A stretch of DNA of 64,000 nt from Gammaproteobacteria bacterium (lineage in GTDB: Bacteria > Pseudomonadota > Gammaproteobacteria > Steroidobacterales > Rariloculaceae), in contig JAJDWR010000021.1 in the NCBI GenBank assembly GCA_022825505.1, positions 1-64,000 on the forward strand. The letters are read 5' to 3'. A program made the position numbers and the translations under genes. The notes under the pieces are model-generated. The model ran no database searches. It saw nothing but the letters and a program-made list of their open reading frames with translations, and had not been told where the DNA came from. Shown one piece after another: positions 41,425-49,985 of the stretch; the stretch's first letter is position 1; each line of letters starts with the position of its first letter.

Positions 41425-43605
41425 TCACAGCTCGAGCAAGTACGTGAACTTTATCAGCAGTTGCTGTTGCGTATAGTCAGGTATGAGATCTTCATCGTTG
41501 GCCGAGCTGTTGTAAACGACGTAAAGGTAGGACAGCGGGCGAAACTCCCAGGACAGTCGGGCATTCAATATGTCCTTGGAAGTCAAGGAGTTGTGCTGGA
41601 GAAATCCGGACAACTGGAGGCGCGGGTTGAACGCGAATCGCGAGCCGATGCCGATCAGCCTGGTGGTGCGCGCCTGCCCCAGGGGACCGAGACCGGAGAT
41701 ACGATTGAGTTCGTAATCGGCCGTCAGTTCGAAGCGGGGGCTTGGCGCATAGCGGCCACCGAGTGAATACGTTGTCAGCCGACCATCGAAGTACCCGCCT
41801 GTTTCGTACGAGATTTCGCCCGAGAGTGTTCTCGATCGATCCGAGTTTCCGTACAAACGGTAGCGTGTGTAGTCGTAGTCGCCTGTCTCGATCTCGATGC
41901 GGGCGGGCGCGAAACGGTCGGTGATTCGTTGCCAGTTGGGTTCAACGATTACGCCCACTGACGCGCCGCTGTGAAAATCGAAACGCAGCGGCGTTATGAC
42001 CGCATAGCCGAATTTGAGATCGCCGCCGTCGGAGTTGTTGAACGAATATACGCTGATCCCCGGATTGAAGCTCCTGATATTTTCGGGCAACCAGCCACCG
42101 CGAAGGTCCCAGAGCACGGCGGGGCTGTGCATGACGTAGTTGGCGTCAAGCAGTTCCAGGCCGATTCCGGGGTTGTAGTCCCTGTTGAAGTACTCGAGCA
42201 ATCCGACATAGACAGAGCTGGTCTCGTAGTAGGCATAGAGTTGCGCACCGGTGCCATCGCCGGAGAGGCTGTCTGCCGAACGCGAAACCATCGCCTCCAG
42301 GCCTGCCGACGGCGCCGGCCTCCACAGTCCATCGACAGTGAAGGTGCGATTGGTCCGGCCGAAAGGCTGAGTCGCCGAAGTCCCGTCCGAACGATAAGTC
42401 ACCATGCCGCCGACGCGGCTCTGCTCCCGGATGTTCTTCGAATAACGGGCCACGCCGAAGTCGCTCGCCGGCAGGTCCCGAATCGCCTCCTGCCGCATGG
42501 CGATCACACCGAATTCCTGCGTCGGCGAGCGCCCGGTCGAGCGAATTCCGGCTGTTATCGGTATCGGGAGCCCGCTGTCGTCGAGACCGATTCGGCGGGT
42601 AAAGAAGGGTCGAATCCAACTCGTGACGCTTGCATTGAAAGTGCCGGCGCTTTCGAGAAAGAACTGGCGGCGTTCCGGAAGAAAAACGCTGAAGCGGTCG
42701 AGATTGACGAACTGCCGATCGACATCGGCCTGAGCGAAATCCGTGTTGACCGTGAAGTCGATCACGGTGCCCGGTGTAACGGCCCATTTGATTTCACCGC
42801 CGATTTCGGCGTCTCTGTCGGGTCGGAAGCCGGTTGTGCCGGAGACCGCCTGACCGAGCACGTAGGGGGCGATCTGCAGATTTCGTCCGGGCGGGGGCGT
42901 TTCCAACCCGCGCAGAATCGCTTCGTAAGGCATTCTGTAGACGGACATGACTCGCGGTACCGGGGGGATGCTCACGGTTTCATTGAGGCTCCGGACCTGC
43001 CGCGACAGGATGATTCCCAGCCGGTCGGAGCCCGGCCGATAGCGAAGAATGCGCCAGGGTATCGCGATCTCTGCGATCCATCGATCATCCTGCAGTGTCG
43101 TGCGTGCGTTCCATCGCGCATCCCAATCCCTGTTCAGATTCTCGCCATCGGTGACTTCCATGTCGGATTGATTGCCGAAAGGGCTGATCTGAAAGACGAC
43201 TGCCTTCCTCTGGTCTACGAATCCATCGATCGCGACGGCGAATACGTCATTTTCCTGCGCGGCGAAATCGCGTTGCAGGTTCTGGACCCGAATGCTTTGC
43301 CGCGGCTGCTCGCAGACCGCTGCGATGTACAGCATGTCGTCGTCGAACAGTATCCGGACGTAGGTCCGATGCGTTGCCGGTTGACCCTGGTCGGGGTCGC
43401 TCTGCGTAAAGCCGGTGATGACGTTGGCCAGACCCCAGGATGATTCGTCAAGGATGCCATCCACGCGGACAGGTGCAGACGTTCGTGCAGCCAGGATTTC
43501 AAGGGGCGGAGATGCAGGAGAGAAGACCTCCTGAGCTGAGGCCGGCGCCGCAAACAGGCACACGCCAAGTGCGAAACCAATCGAGCCTGCGCTTTCCGGT
43601 CGCAT
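41425..43605 (-). CDS. DUF5916 outer-membrane protein with CBM9-like N-terminal domain
   Basis: The 726-residue secreted protein has a signal peptide (IGFALGVCLFAAPASA). A CBM9-like sandwich follows (VRVDGILDESSW, residues ~45-60, through AIPWRILRY), then a long beta-strand-rich region typical of DUF5916. The phrases VNTDFAQADVDRQFVNLDRFSVFLPERRQFF and a C-terminal series of amphipathic strands ending in KFTYLLEL suggest an outer-membrane barrel. The family's function is not established; it often sits near TonB receptors. ATG 43605 is used; the frame stays open upstream. It shares a divergent promoter region, with a Zur-like box, with the TonB receptor. Confidence 0.8.
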   Translation of the reverse strand: MRPESAGSIGFALGVCLFAAPASAQEVFSPASPPLEILAARTSAPVRVDGILDESSWGLANVITGFTQSDPDQGQPATHRTYVRILFDDDMLYIAAVCEQPRQSIRVQNLQRDFAAQENDVFAVAIDGFVDQRKAVVFQISPFGNQSDMEVTDGENLNRDWDARWNARTTLQDDRWIAEIAIPWRILRYRPGSDRLGIILSRQVRSLNETVSIPPVPRVMSVYRMPYEAILRGLETPPPGRNLQIAPYVLGQAVSGTTGFRPDRDAEIGGEIKWAVTPGTVIDFTVNTDFAQADVDRQFVNLDRFSVFLPERRQFFLESAGTFNASVTSWIRPFFTRRIGLDDSGLPIPITAGIRSTGRSPTQEFGVIAMRQEAIRDLPASDFGVARYSKNIREQSRVGGMVTYRSDGTSATQPFGRTNRTFTVDGLWRPAPSAGLEAMVSRSADSLSGDGTGAQLYAYYETSSVYVGLLEYFNRDYNPGIGLELLDANYVMHSPAVLWDLRGGWLPENIRSFNPGISVYSFNNSDGGDLKFGYAVITPLRFDFHSGASVGVIVEPNWQRITDRFAPARIEIETGDYDYTRYRLYGNSDRSRTLSGEISYETGGYFDGRLTTYSLGGRYAPSPRFELTADYELNRISGLGPLGQARTTRLIGIGSRFAFNPRLQLSGFLQHNSLTSKDILNARLSWEFRPLSYLYVVYNSSANDEDLIPDYTQQQLLIKFTYLLEL

Positions 43606-43628
43606 TGGACCCGCCACGAAACCCAGCC

Positions 43629-43690
43629 TTGACAATACCCCGATCGAAGGGGATGTTATAGCATTACTTTTCTTGGTTGGAGGCGCCCAC
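43629..43690 (+). promoter_or_regulatory. Divergent promoter with Zur-like box
   Basis: A consensus -35 TTGACA lies at 43629-43634. TGTTAT near 43654-43659 can serve as -10 (19-base spacing), and GTTATAGCATTAC at 43655-43667 differs from the Zur palindrome GTTATANTATAAC at two positions. The box overlaps the -10 and lies 24 bases before the receptor ATG, which carries TTGGAGG 8-14 bases upstream. The same box lies 50 bases upstream of the divergent DUF5916 gene. Zinc repression of both is inferred. Confidence 0.55.
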
Positions 43691-45874
43691 ATGCTCTTGC
43701 AGAGATTTTCGACCAGCGCGGCGACCCCGTCAGTCTATGCAATATTGATGTTCTTCGCGTTGCTTCCGATGGCGGGTAACGCTCAGGACTCAGAGTCCGG
43801 CGACACCGGTGGCGCTGACGCGGAAGACGCGGCGGAACAGGTATCCACTCAGGATGACGGCGCAGAAGATACGGCGGAACAGGTGGCCACCGTGCTCGAG
43901 ACGGTGGTTGTCACAGGGCGGGCCATCGACCATTACTCGGCCACGGATGCGCTGACCGGCACCAAGACCAATGCGCTCTTGCGGGATCTGCCGGTCACGG
44001 TATCGGTGGTGCCGCATCAACTCGTCGAGGATCGGGCCATGCTTCGCTTGGGCGAGGCGCTCGACAATGTTGCCGGCGCCCAGAGAAAACAGGGCTATGG
44101 CGGGGTCGAGAACTTCGGTGCGTTTCTCCGGGGCTTCGACTCCAGCTTCCTGACCTTGCGCAACGGCATTCGCGACCATGGTTTCTACACCTTGCGCGAC
44201 GTTGCGAACGTCGAGCGCTTCGAGGTCCTGAAGGGGCCGAGTTCGGTGCTCTACGGAGCTGTCTACCCTGGCGGAATCACGAATACGATCACGAAGAAGC
44301 CGGTTGCGGAGCCCATGGCCGAGGTCCGTCTGACAGCCGGCAGCGAGGACCGGTATCGGGCCGAAGCCGATCTTGGCGGCCCCGTCAGCGACGCGATTTT
44401 CTACCGGCTGAACGTGGCCTACGAGGATCTCCGGAGCTTTCGCGACGAGGTCGGCAGCGACGGGTATTTCCTGGCGCCTGTCCTGACCTGGGTCGCTTCC
44501 GATCGAACGAGTCTCACGGTCGAGGTCGAGCACAAGAGCAGCGAGTACACGTGGGACCTCGGCTTGCCCAGACACCCCGTGTCCCTGACGCTCCCGCTAG
44601 AGCGATTTCTCGGCGAGCCCGATGGCATCAACGACGTGGATTCGACGTATGTCAGCACGAGACTCGAGCATGAATTGAACGAGCAGTGGACCATTCGCCA
44701 GGTGCTCGGCCACGCGCGGACGGACGGGGATTACCGCTTGCGCTCGGCCTGGCGCGTTGACGACGATGAGCGCACGGCCCTTCGCGTGGCATACGACACC
44801 TGGGAGCGGTCGAAGACTGCCGTTGGCCAGCACGAACTGGTCGGTAATTTCGGTGGTCCGGGCGCCAGTCACACCTTCGTGGGCGGTGTCGAATACTATG
44901 AAACCGAGCAGGCGTACAATTTCCCCTTTGCTGGCCTGGCGCCGATCGATCTGTTTGAACCTGTTTACGGAGCCCAGCCCCAGCCATTCGGTTTCGTGTT
45001 GTTTGCGGACGAGAACAACTCCAGGGCTCTCGGTGTTTATGCTCAGGATCTGATCTCCATCGGCGACAGGTGGAAGCTGCTGGCGGGCCTGCGCTACGAC
45101 CGCGTCGAGAACTCGACGATGAATCTGCTCAACGGCCAGTTGACCGAGCGCGATCCTGACACGGCATTGAGCCCGCAATTCGGCATCGTGTTCCAGCCGG
45201 ATGAAGCGACCAGCATTCACTTGAGCTACGGCGAGTCGTTTCGGTCGATCACGAGCGGACGGACGGCCGACGGCAGCGACCTCGAGCCGGAAACGGGACA
45301 GCAGCTCGAGATCGGAGTGCGCCGGGAGTGGCTGGATGGGCTGGTGGCATCGAGTTTCGCCGTCTACGACATCAAGCGGCAGAATGTGGCCACGCCCGAT
45401 CCTCTCATGCCCACGTTCCGCGTGCAGACGGCAGAGCAGTCGAGCCGCGGGTTCGAGATAGAGCTATCGGGATCGCCCGGTACCGGCTGGGATGTCATCG
45501 CGAGCGTAGCCTACATTGACGGTGAGGTCAGTCGAGACAACAGATTTGCCGTCGGTTCCCGCCTTCCCGGCGCGCCGCGCCAAAGCGCAAGCGTCTGGGG
45601 CAAGCATACGATACAAGGCGGCAATCTGGCGGGACTGGAGCTCGCCGCCGGCGCCTACTACGTCGGCGAGCGGGCGCTAGCGCTTCCGAATCTTCCCTGG
45701 GATCTCCCGTCCTACACGCGCGTCGACGCGATGGCGGCCCGTTCGTTCGGTGATTGGCGGGTCCAGCTCAATCTCAAGAACCTCGCCGATCGTCGAATCT
45801 ACGACCTGACGAGCACGACGATCATGCCGCAGGAACCGAGGAGCGTCCTGCTGAGGCTTAGCCGCCTGTTCTGA
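43691..45874 (+). CDS. Siderophore-type TonB-dependent receptor
   Basis: The 727-residue receptor has a signal peptide (YAILMFFALLPMAGNA), then an acidic low-complexity linker and a TonB-box-like ETVVVTGR. The plug domain has ALLRDLPVTVSVVPHQLVEDR, FLRGFDSSFLTLRNGIR and VERFEVLKGPSSVLYGAVYPGGITNTITKKP, and the barrel ends in RSVLLRLSRLF with terminal Phe. The plug is of the FhuA/FpvA siderophore class rather than BtuB. With a Zur-like box on its promoter, zur next door and an ABC system downstream, uptake of a zinc-binding metallophore is inferred; iron chelates cannot be excluded. Confidence 0.85.
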   Translation: MLLQRFSTSAATPSVYAILMFFALLPMAGNAQDSESGDTGGADAEDAAEQVSTQDDGAEDTAEQVATVLETVVVTGRAIDHYSATDALTGTKTNALLRDLPVTVSVVPHQLVEDRAMLRLGEALDNVAGAQRKQGYGGVENFGAFLRGFDSSFLTLRNGIRDHGFYTLRDVANVERFEVLKGPSSVLYGAVYPGGITNTITKKPVAEPMAEVRLTAGSEDRYRAEADLGGPVSDAIFYRLNVAYEDLRSFRDEVGSDGYFLAPVLTWVASDRTSLTVEVEHKSSEYTWDLGLPRHPVSLTLPLERFLGEPDGINDVDSTYVSTRLEHELNEQWTIRQVLGHARTDGDYRLRSAWRVDDDERTALRVAYDTWERSKTAVGQHELVGNFGGPGASHTFVGGVEYYETEQAYNFPFAGLAPIDLFEPVYGAQPQPFGFVLFADENNSRALGVYAQDLISIGDRWKLLAGLRYDRVENSTMNLLNGQLTERDPDTALSPQFGIVFQPDEATSIHLSYGESFRSITSGRTADGSDLEPETGQQLEIGVRREWLDGLVASSFAVYDIKRQNVATPDPLMPTFRVQTAEQSSRGFEIELSGSPGTGWDVIASVAYIDGEVSRDNRFAVGSRLPGAPRQSASVWGKHTIQGGNLAGLELAAGAYYVGERALALPNLPWDLPSYTRVDAMAARSFGDWRVQLNLKNLADRRIYDLTSTTIMPQEPRSVLLRLSRLF

Positions 45875-45882
45875 AACGCGGC

Positions 45883-47307
45883 ATGTTCGCGCTGGTCGCC
45901 CGTCGGGAGTTGTTGCTGCAACTGCGCGACGGGCGCCTTCGCGTGGCGTTGGCCCTCCTGCTCGGCGTACTGATTGCCGCCTGCGCGGCGGGGTGGGTGC
46001 AGTTCGAGCGCTCGATGCAGGAGAAAGGCAGCTTTGAAGACGGCGCCAGGGACCAGTGGCTGACGCAGGGAGAGCGCCACCCCCACCGCGCCGCGCACTA
46101 CGGGACATACGTCACGATGCCCGAGTTCGGTCTCGCTTTTTTTGACCCCGGCTTGCGTCCGGTCGCGGGTCAAACGCTCTGGCTCGAGGCGCATTCTCGC
46201 CCGGCGTTCGCAAACGTGCCGATCCAGGACGATCAGACCTTGTCCCTGGGCCCGACGACGGTCAGCGGTTCCGCCGTACTGCAACTGCTGGGAGGGTTGC
46301 TGGCGCTCGTCATGGGCGCCGTCGCCGTGTCGAGCGACCGCGAAAGCGGCGTCCTCAGGCAGGTACTTGCCCAGGGGTGCAGCATCCGGAACTGGTTGAT
46401 CGGCAAGACGCTCGGATTGGCAGCCATACTGGCCATTCCCCTGGGCGCCGCAGGTGTCGTGATCATCGGGGGCGCGGTGGCGATTTCCCCGGAATCCGTG
46501 CGTGCCGACGCCGCCTTGCGCGCTTTGTTTCTCGTTCTGGGCAATGGTCTTCTACTGTGGGTGCTGTTGGCCGTCGGGGTGACCCTGTCGAGCTGCCTTC
46601 GCTCGACTCGCGTAGCGCTGACCGCGGCGCTTGCGGTGTGGATCGGCGTTTTTGTGCTGGCCCCTCGCGCGGCCTCGGCCCTTGCGGAAGTCGCAGCTCC
46701 GACACCCACCTTGTCGGCCTACCGCACGGCCGTGATTGGAGCCTTCAACGACGGATTCGACGGTCGGGGCGGTTACGCCGCCCAGCTTGAAGCACTCGAA
46801 ACGGAGACGGTGCAGCGCTACGGCGTGGAAAGCCTGGCGGACCTGCCCATTGGGTTCTCCGGTATTCGCATGCAGCACATGGATGCGTGGAGCGCCGAGG
46901 TTGATGACCGCGAGTTCGCGCGACTGGAAAGTATTTACGCCAGCCAGCAGCGCGTCCGAATGACGATAGCAGCGTTCGCGCCATACATCGCCGCTCGTGC
47001 GGTCTCGCGTGGCTTGGCCGGCACGGACTGGGCGCACTACCGACACTTTCTCACGGCGGCCGAGCGCTATCGGCGGAATATGGGCGGTCAGATGAACGCC
47101 CTGATCGAGGAGCGTCTTGCCGGCGAGGTGTGGGAGATGGACGGAACTGACGAAGATTGGGCAACCGTGTCGCCCCTCCGCTACACCTCTCCATCCGTTG
47201 GCTGGGCACTCGGTCGAATGGCAACGCCCCTGGCCCTGTTGCTCGCCTGGGCCACGCTGGTCGTCGGCGTGTGCCTGACGCTGGCGGCCCGAAGGCTCCG
47301 TCCATGA
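45883..47307 (+). CDS. ABC-2 type permease, DUF3526 family (first)
   Basis: The 474-residue inner-membrane protein has an N-terminal anchor (VALALLLGVLIAACAAGW), a soluble loop of about 100 residues, a central block of four to five helices (AVLQLLGGLLALVMGAVAVSSDRESGVLRQVL, LAAILAIPLGAAGVVIIGG), a second soluble loop and a final helix. SDRESG is the ABC-2 coupling phrase. It starts eight bases after the receptor and overlaps the next permease gene by four bases. It probably forms a heterodimeric channel with that gene and the ATPase; the direction of transport is unknown. Confidence 0.82.
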   Translation: MFALVARRELLLQLRDGRLRVALALLLGVLIAACAAGWVQFERSMQEKGSFEDGARDQWLTQGERHPHRAAHYGTYVTMPEFGLAFFDPGLRPVAGQTLWLEAHSRPAFANVPIQDDQTLSLGPTTVSGSAVLQLLGGLLALVMGAVAVSSDRESGVLRQVLAQGCSIRNWLIGKTLGLAAILAIPLGAAGVVIIGGAVAISPESVRADAALRALFLVLGNGLLLWVLLAVGVTLSSCLRSTRVALTAALAVWIGVFVLAPRAASALAEVAAPTPTLSAYRTAVIGAFNDGFDGRGGYAAQLEALETETVQRYGVESLADLPIGFSGIRMQHMDAWSAEVDDREFARLESIYASQQRVRMTIAAFAPYIAARAVSRGLAGTDWAHYRHFLTAAERYRRNMGGQMNALIEERLAGEVWEMDGTDEDWATVSPLRYTSPSVGWALGRMATPLALLLAWATLVVGVCLTLAARRLRP

Positions 47308-48755
47308 GACGTCGCCCGGTGGCCGAGTGGCGTTTGCTCGCAAGGGCGCCTGCGTCCCGTGCGATCGTTATCGTGCTTTTGGGTCTGACGGCCTTCGGGG
47401 CATTCAATGGAGCGCAGCGCCTCGACGAAGAGCGAGACGAGATCCAGGCGGCCCTGGCCGCCGACCGGGAGAGCTTCGCTGGCAGGCGCGCCGCGCTTGT
47501 CGAGCTCGAGGCGGGGCGAACCGAGGAAGGTCAGTTTGGCAGCCCACGCAAGGCGCACCAGGCGATATTGGGCGCCCGCCGGCCCTTGATGCCCAGCCCG
47601 GCCGAACTGCCCGTGATCTCCGCGTTCTCGCCGCGGCCCACACCCAGCTTGTTGCCGGTCGGGATCCTGACCCGCCACTCTGATCAGCAGGCGGGGCTCG
47701 AGGACCCGACGAATCGCCTGGACGGCCCATTCGACCTGATCTTCGTCACAACCTGGTTGCTTCCGCTGTTTGCGCTGGTGCTCGGTTGCGACGTGCTGTC
47801 CGGTGACCGGGAGCGCGGTAGAGCCGCCTTGCTGGCAAGCCAGGGAACGCCGCTTGGCGCCATCGTCATCAGCCGCTTGGTCGTTCGCTACCTCGTCCTG
47901 GCCGTGCCAACCGCCTTGATCGTCGCCGCAACGGTTGTCGTCATGGAGTGGGAACAGATGCCGGCTGCACTGCCAGCGCTCGTTGCCTGGCTCATGGCGT
48001 TCGGTCTTTATCTGGCATTCTGGTTTGCTCTGGCGGGGAGTGTGAACGCCGTCGCCCGATCTACGGCCAGTGCGGCGATTTTCCTGCTGAGTCTCTGGGT
48101 CGCGGTGGCGGTCGTCGTTCCGTCCCTGGCGGGCGCTATCGTAAGCGGCATCGCGCCACCGCCCGATCGTCTCCAGGGCATCCTGGCATTTCGCGACATC
48201 GAGGCGGACCTGAATCGGCGTCGCGACGAAGTCACCGACGCGTACTATGCTGCATCGCCCGAGAATCGTCCGATCGTTCAGGGCGACGAATACGAGGAGT
48301 ACTTCGTCACCGAACTCTATCCGCGTCAGCTTGCCTTCGACGAGCGTTTTGCTCCGGTCACCGATGCCATGGAGGACGCCCGCATCCGTCAGGCGCGTCT
48401 TCTCCGCATTGCGGGCCTGGCAAGCCCCACGTTGGCCTTCACCTTGCTTTCGAGGGATCTGGCCGGCGAGGCGCCGGAGCGCCGCCGTGCCTTCTACGCA
48501 GCCGCGGACGAGTATCAGCGCCGATGGCGCCAGCACTTCGACCACAAGCTGGCATCGATGCGCCCGCTCACGGTTCTTGACTACGACGGCAAGCCGGAGT
48601 TCAGTGTGTCTCCCGAACCCGTGCCCGCCAGATGGAAACGGACCGTCTTGCCGCTGCTTGCCCTGGGGCTGTCCGCAGCAGGCGCGGTTTTTTTCGGTGT
48701 CCGGCTGGCACGCCGTGCGACGCCGTTTGGAGGACCTCTGCATGCTGGAGGCTGA
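47304..48755 (+). CDS. ABC-2 type permease, DUF3526 family (second)
   Basis: The 483-residue permease starts MRRRPVAEWRLLARAP and has an N-terminal helix (IVIVLLGLTAFGAF), a long soluble loop and a membrane block with FALVLGCDVLSGDRERGRAALLASQ. Further helices follow, then a periplasmic-type loop and a last helix (LPLLALGLSAAGAVFFGV). It has the same plan as the preceding gene, so the two are paralogues forming one transporter. Four-base overlap upstream and 14-base overlap with the ATPase gene downstream show tight coupling. Confidence 0.82.
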   Translation: MRRRPVAEWRLLARAPASRAIVIVLLGLTAFGAFNGAQRLDEERDEIQAALAADRESFAGRRAALVELEAGRTEEGQFGSPRKAHQAILGARRPLMPSPAELPVISAFSPRPTPSLLPVGILTRHSDQQAGLEDPTNRLDGPFDLIFVTTWLLPLFALVLGCDVLSGDRERGRAALLASQGTPLGAIVISRLVVRYLVLAVPTALIVAATVVVMEWEQMPAALPALVAWLMAFGLYLAFWFALAGSVNAVARSTASAAIFLLSLWVAVAVVVPSLAGAIVSGIAPPPDRLQGILAFRDIEADLNRRRDEVTDAYYAASPENRPIVQGDEYEEYFVTELYPRQLAFDERFAPVTDAMEDARIRQARLLRIAGLASPTLAFTLLSRDLAGEAPERRRAFYAAADEYQRRWRQHFDHKLASMRPLTVLDYDGKPEFSVSPEPVPARWKRTVLPLLALGLSAAGAVFFGVRLARRATPFGGPLHAGG

Positions 48756-49443
48756 ATCGCTTCACAAGTCCTATGCCGGGCAGCCGGCAATCGATGATCT
48801 GAACCTGTGCGTCGGCAAGGGTGAAATCTACGCCTTGCTGGGCCCCAACGGCGCCGGCAAGACCACCACGATCAATTGCTTTCTGGGCTTTGTCAGGCCG
48901 GACAAGGGACGCGTACTCGTCAATGGCAATGACCCGGCGCTGGACAATCGCCGGGTGAGGCGGTCTCTGGCGTACATTCCCGAGCAGATCAGTCTCTATG
49001 GATGGTTTACCGGTGTCGAGAATCTCAGCTACTTCACGGAGCTCGCAGGCGAACGCCTGTCCCGGCAACGATGTGAGTCTCTGTTGATCGAGTCGGGCCT
49101 GGAGCCGGATGCCCTCAACAAGCGGGTCTCCGGCTATTCGAAGGGCATGACTCAGAAGGTCGGGATCGCCATTGCACTTGCGAAGGAGGCACAGGCCCTG
49201 CTGCTCGATGAACCAACCAGCGGGCTCGATCCCAGCGCCGCCTACGAGTTCAGCCGATCGTTGCGCGCTCTTCGAGACCGAGGGGTTGCGATCCTGCTGG
49301 CGACGCACGACCTGTTTCGGGCGAAGGAAGATGCTTCGCGTATCGGCATCATGCGCCATGGCCGGCTCGTGCACGAACTGGCCGGCACAGAACTCGGTCA
49401 CGCCGAACTCGAAGGCTTCTACCTGGAGGCAATTCGCGACTGA
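48742..49443 (+). CDS. ABC-2 type transporter ATPase
   Basis: The 233-residue ATPase has Walker A GPNGAGKTTT, the Q-loop region AYIPEQISLYGWFTGVENL, the signature SGYSKGMTQK (a variant of the usual SGGQ), Walker B ALLLDEPTSGLD and H-loop ATHD. The Y-S-K-G-M-x-Q-K signature is typical of ATPases that partner ABC-2 permeases. An AGGAC precedes the ATG. It is the last gene of the receptor-permease-permease-ATPase run. Confidence 0.88.
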   Translation: MLEAESLHKSYAGQPAIDDLNLCVGKGEIYALLGPNGAGKTTTINCFLGFVRPDKGRVLVNGNDPALDNRRVRRSLAYIPEQISLYGWFTGVENLSYFTELAGERLSRQRCESLLIESGLEPDALNKRVSGYSKGMTQKVGIAIALAKEAQALLLDEPTSGLDPSAAYEFSRSLRALRDRGVAILLATHDLFRAKEDASRIGIMRHGRLVHELAGTELGHAELEGFYLEAIRD

Positions 49444-49652
49444 TTCCGGGAGAATGTCATGGCCTCTCCGGGGCTGCATGAATTCGGCAGCGACGCGTCA
49501 CGGCCCGGACACTCCCGTAAACTAGTCGGTTAGGCATCCGCCCCCGCGCCTTGCCATGCTCATGTGCCGACACCGGTAGCCGCTACCGGTGCCATTGCAG
49601 TAAACTTGACCCCACGGTTTGGAAGTGGACTTGTTCCCTGGAGGAATGCCCC
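49444..49652 (+). promoter_or_regulatory. Gap before rpoZ with a 9-bp-stem hairpin
   Basis: CACCGGTAG at 49571-49579 pairs perfectly with 49583-49591 around a CCG loop. TTGACC at 49606-49611 could be a -35 for rpoZ, but no good -10 follows at standard spacing. Because rpoZ is cut off from gmk by the inserted block, a promoter of its own is expected here. The hairpin may end transcription from the block, although no T-tract follows. Confidence 0.35.
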
Positions 49653-49952
49653 GTGGCCCGGATCACCGTAGAGGACTGCACCGATAATGTATCGAACCTG
49701 TTCCAGCTCGTGCTGGTAGCAGCCAAGCGCGCGCGGCAACTGGCCAACGGCGCCGAGCCCCTGGTGCCCTGGGAGAACGACAAGCCCACGGTGGTCGCGT
49801 TACGGGAAGTCGCCGAGGGTTATGTCACCGAGTCCATTCTGGAAGAGCGTGAACGTTCGTCGGATGAACTGACCGATGGGGAACAGGCGCCCGCCACGCT
49901 GCCTGGAGACCTGTTCCTGCCCGGCCCGTTTTTCTCGGCGAGCAAAGAATGA
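49653..49952 (+). CDS. rpoZ: RNA polymerase omega subunit
   Basis: The 99-residue subunit starts with [40 protein letters not shown] good GGAGG at 49640-49644 fits this GTG; the open frame extends upstream without homology. Omega helps fold the beta-prime subunit and forms part of the ppGpp site, which matches its place just before spoT (33 bp). The family normally has NRFQLV; here Arg is replaced by Leu. Confidence 0.93.
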   Translation: MARITVEDCTDNVSNLFQLVLVAAKRARQLANGAEPLVPWENDKPTVVALREVAEGYVTESILEERERSSDELTDGEQAPATLPGDLFLPGPFFSASKE

Positions 49953-49985
49953 GGTCACCGCCTGCTGCGAGAAGCGGGAGCTCGC

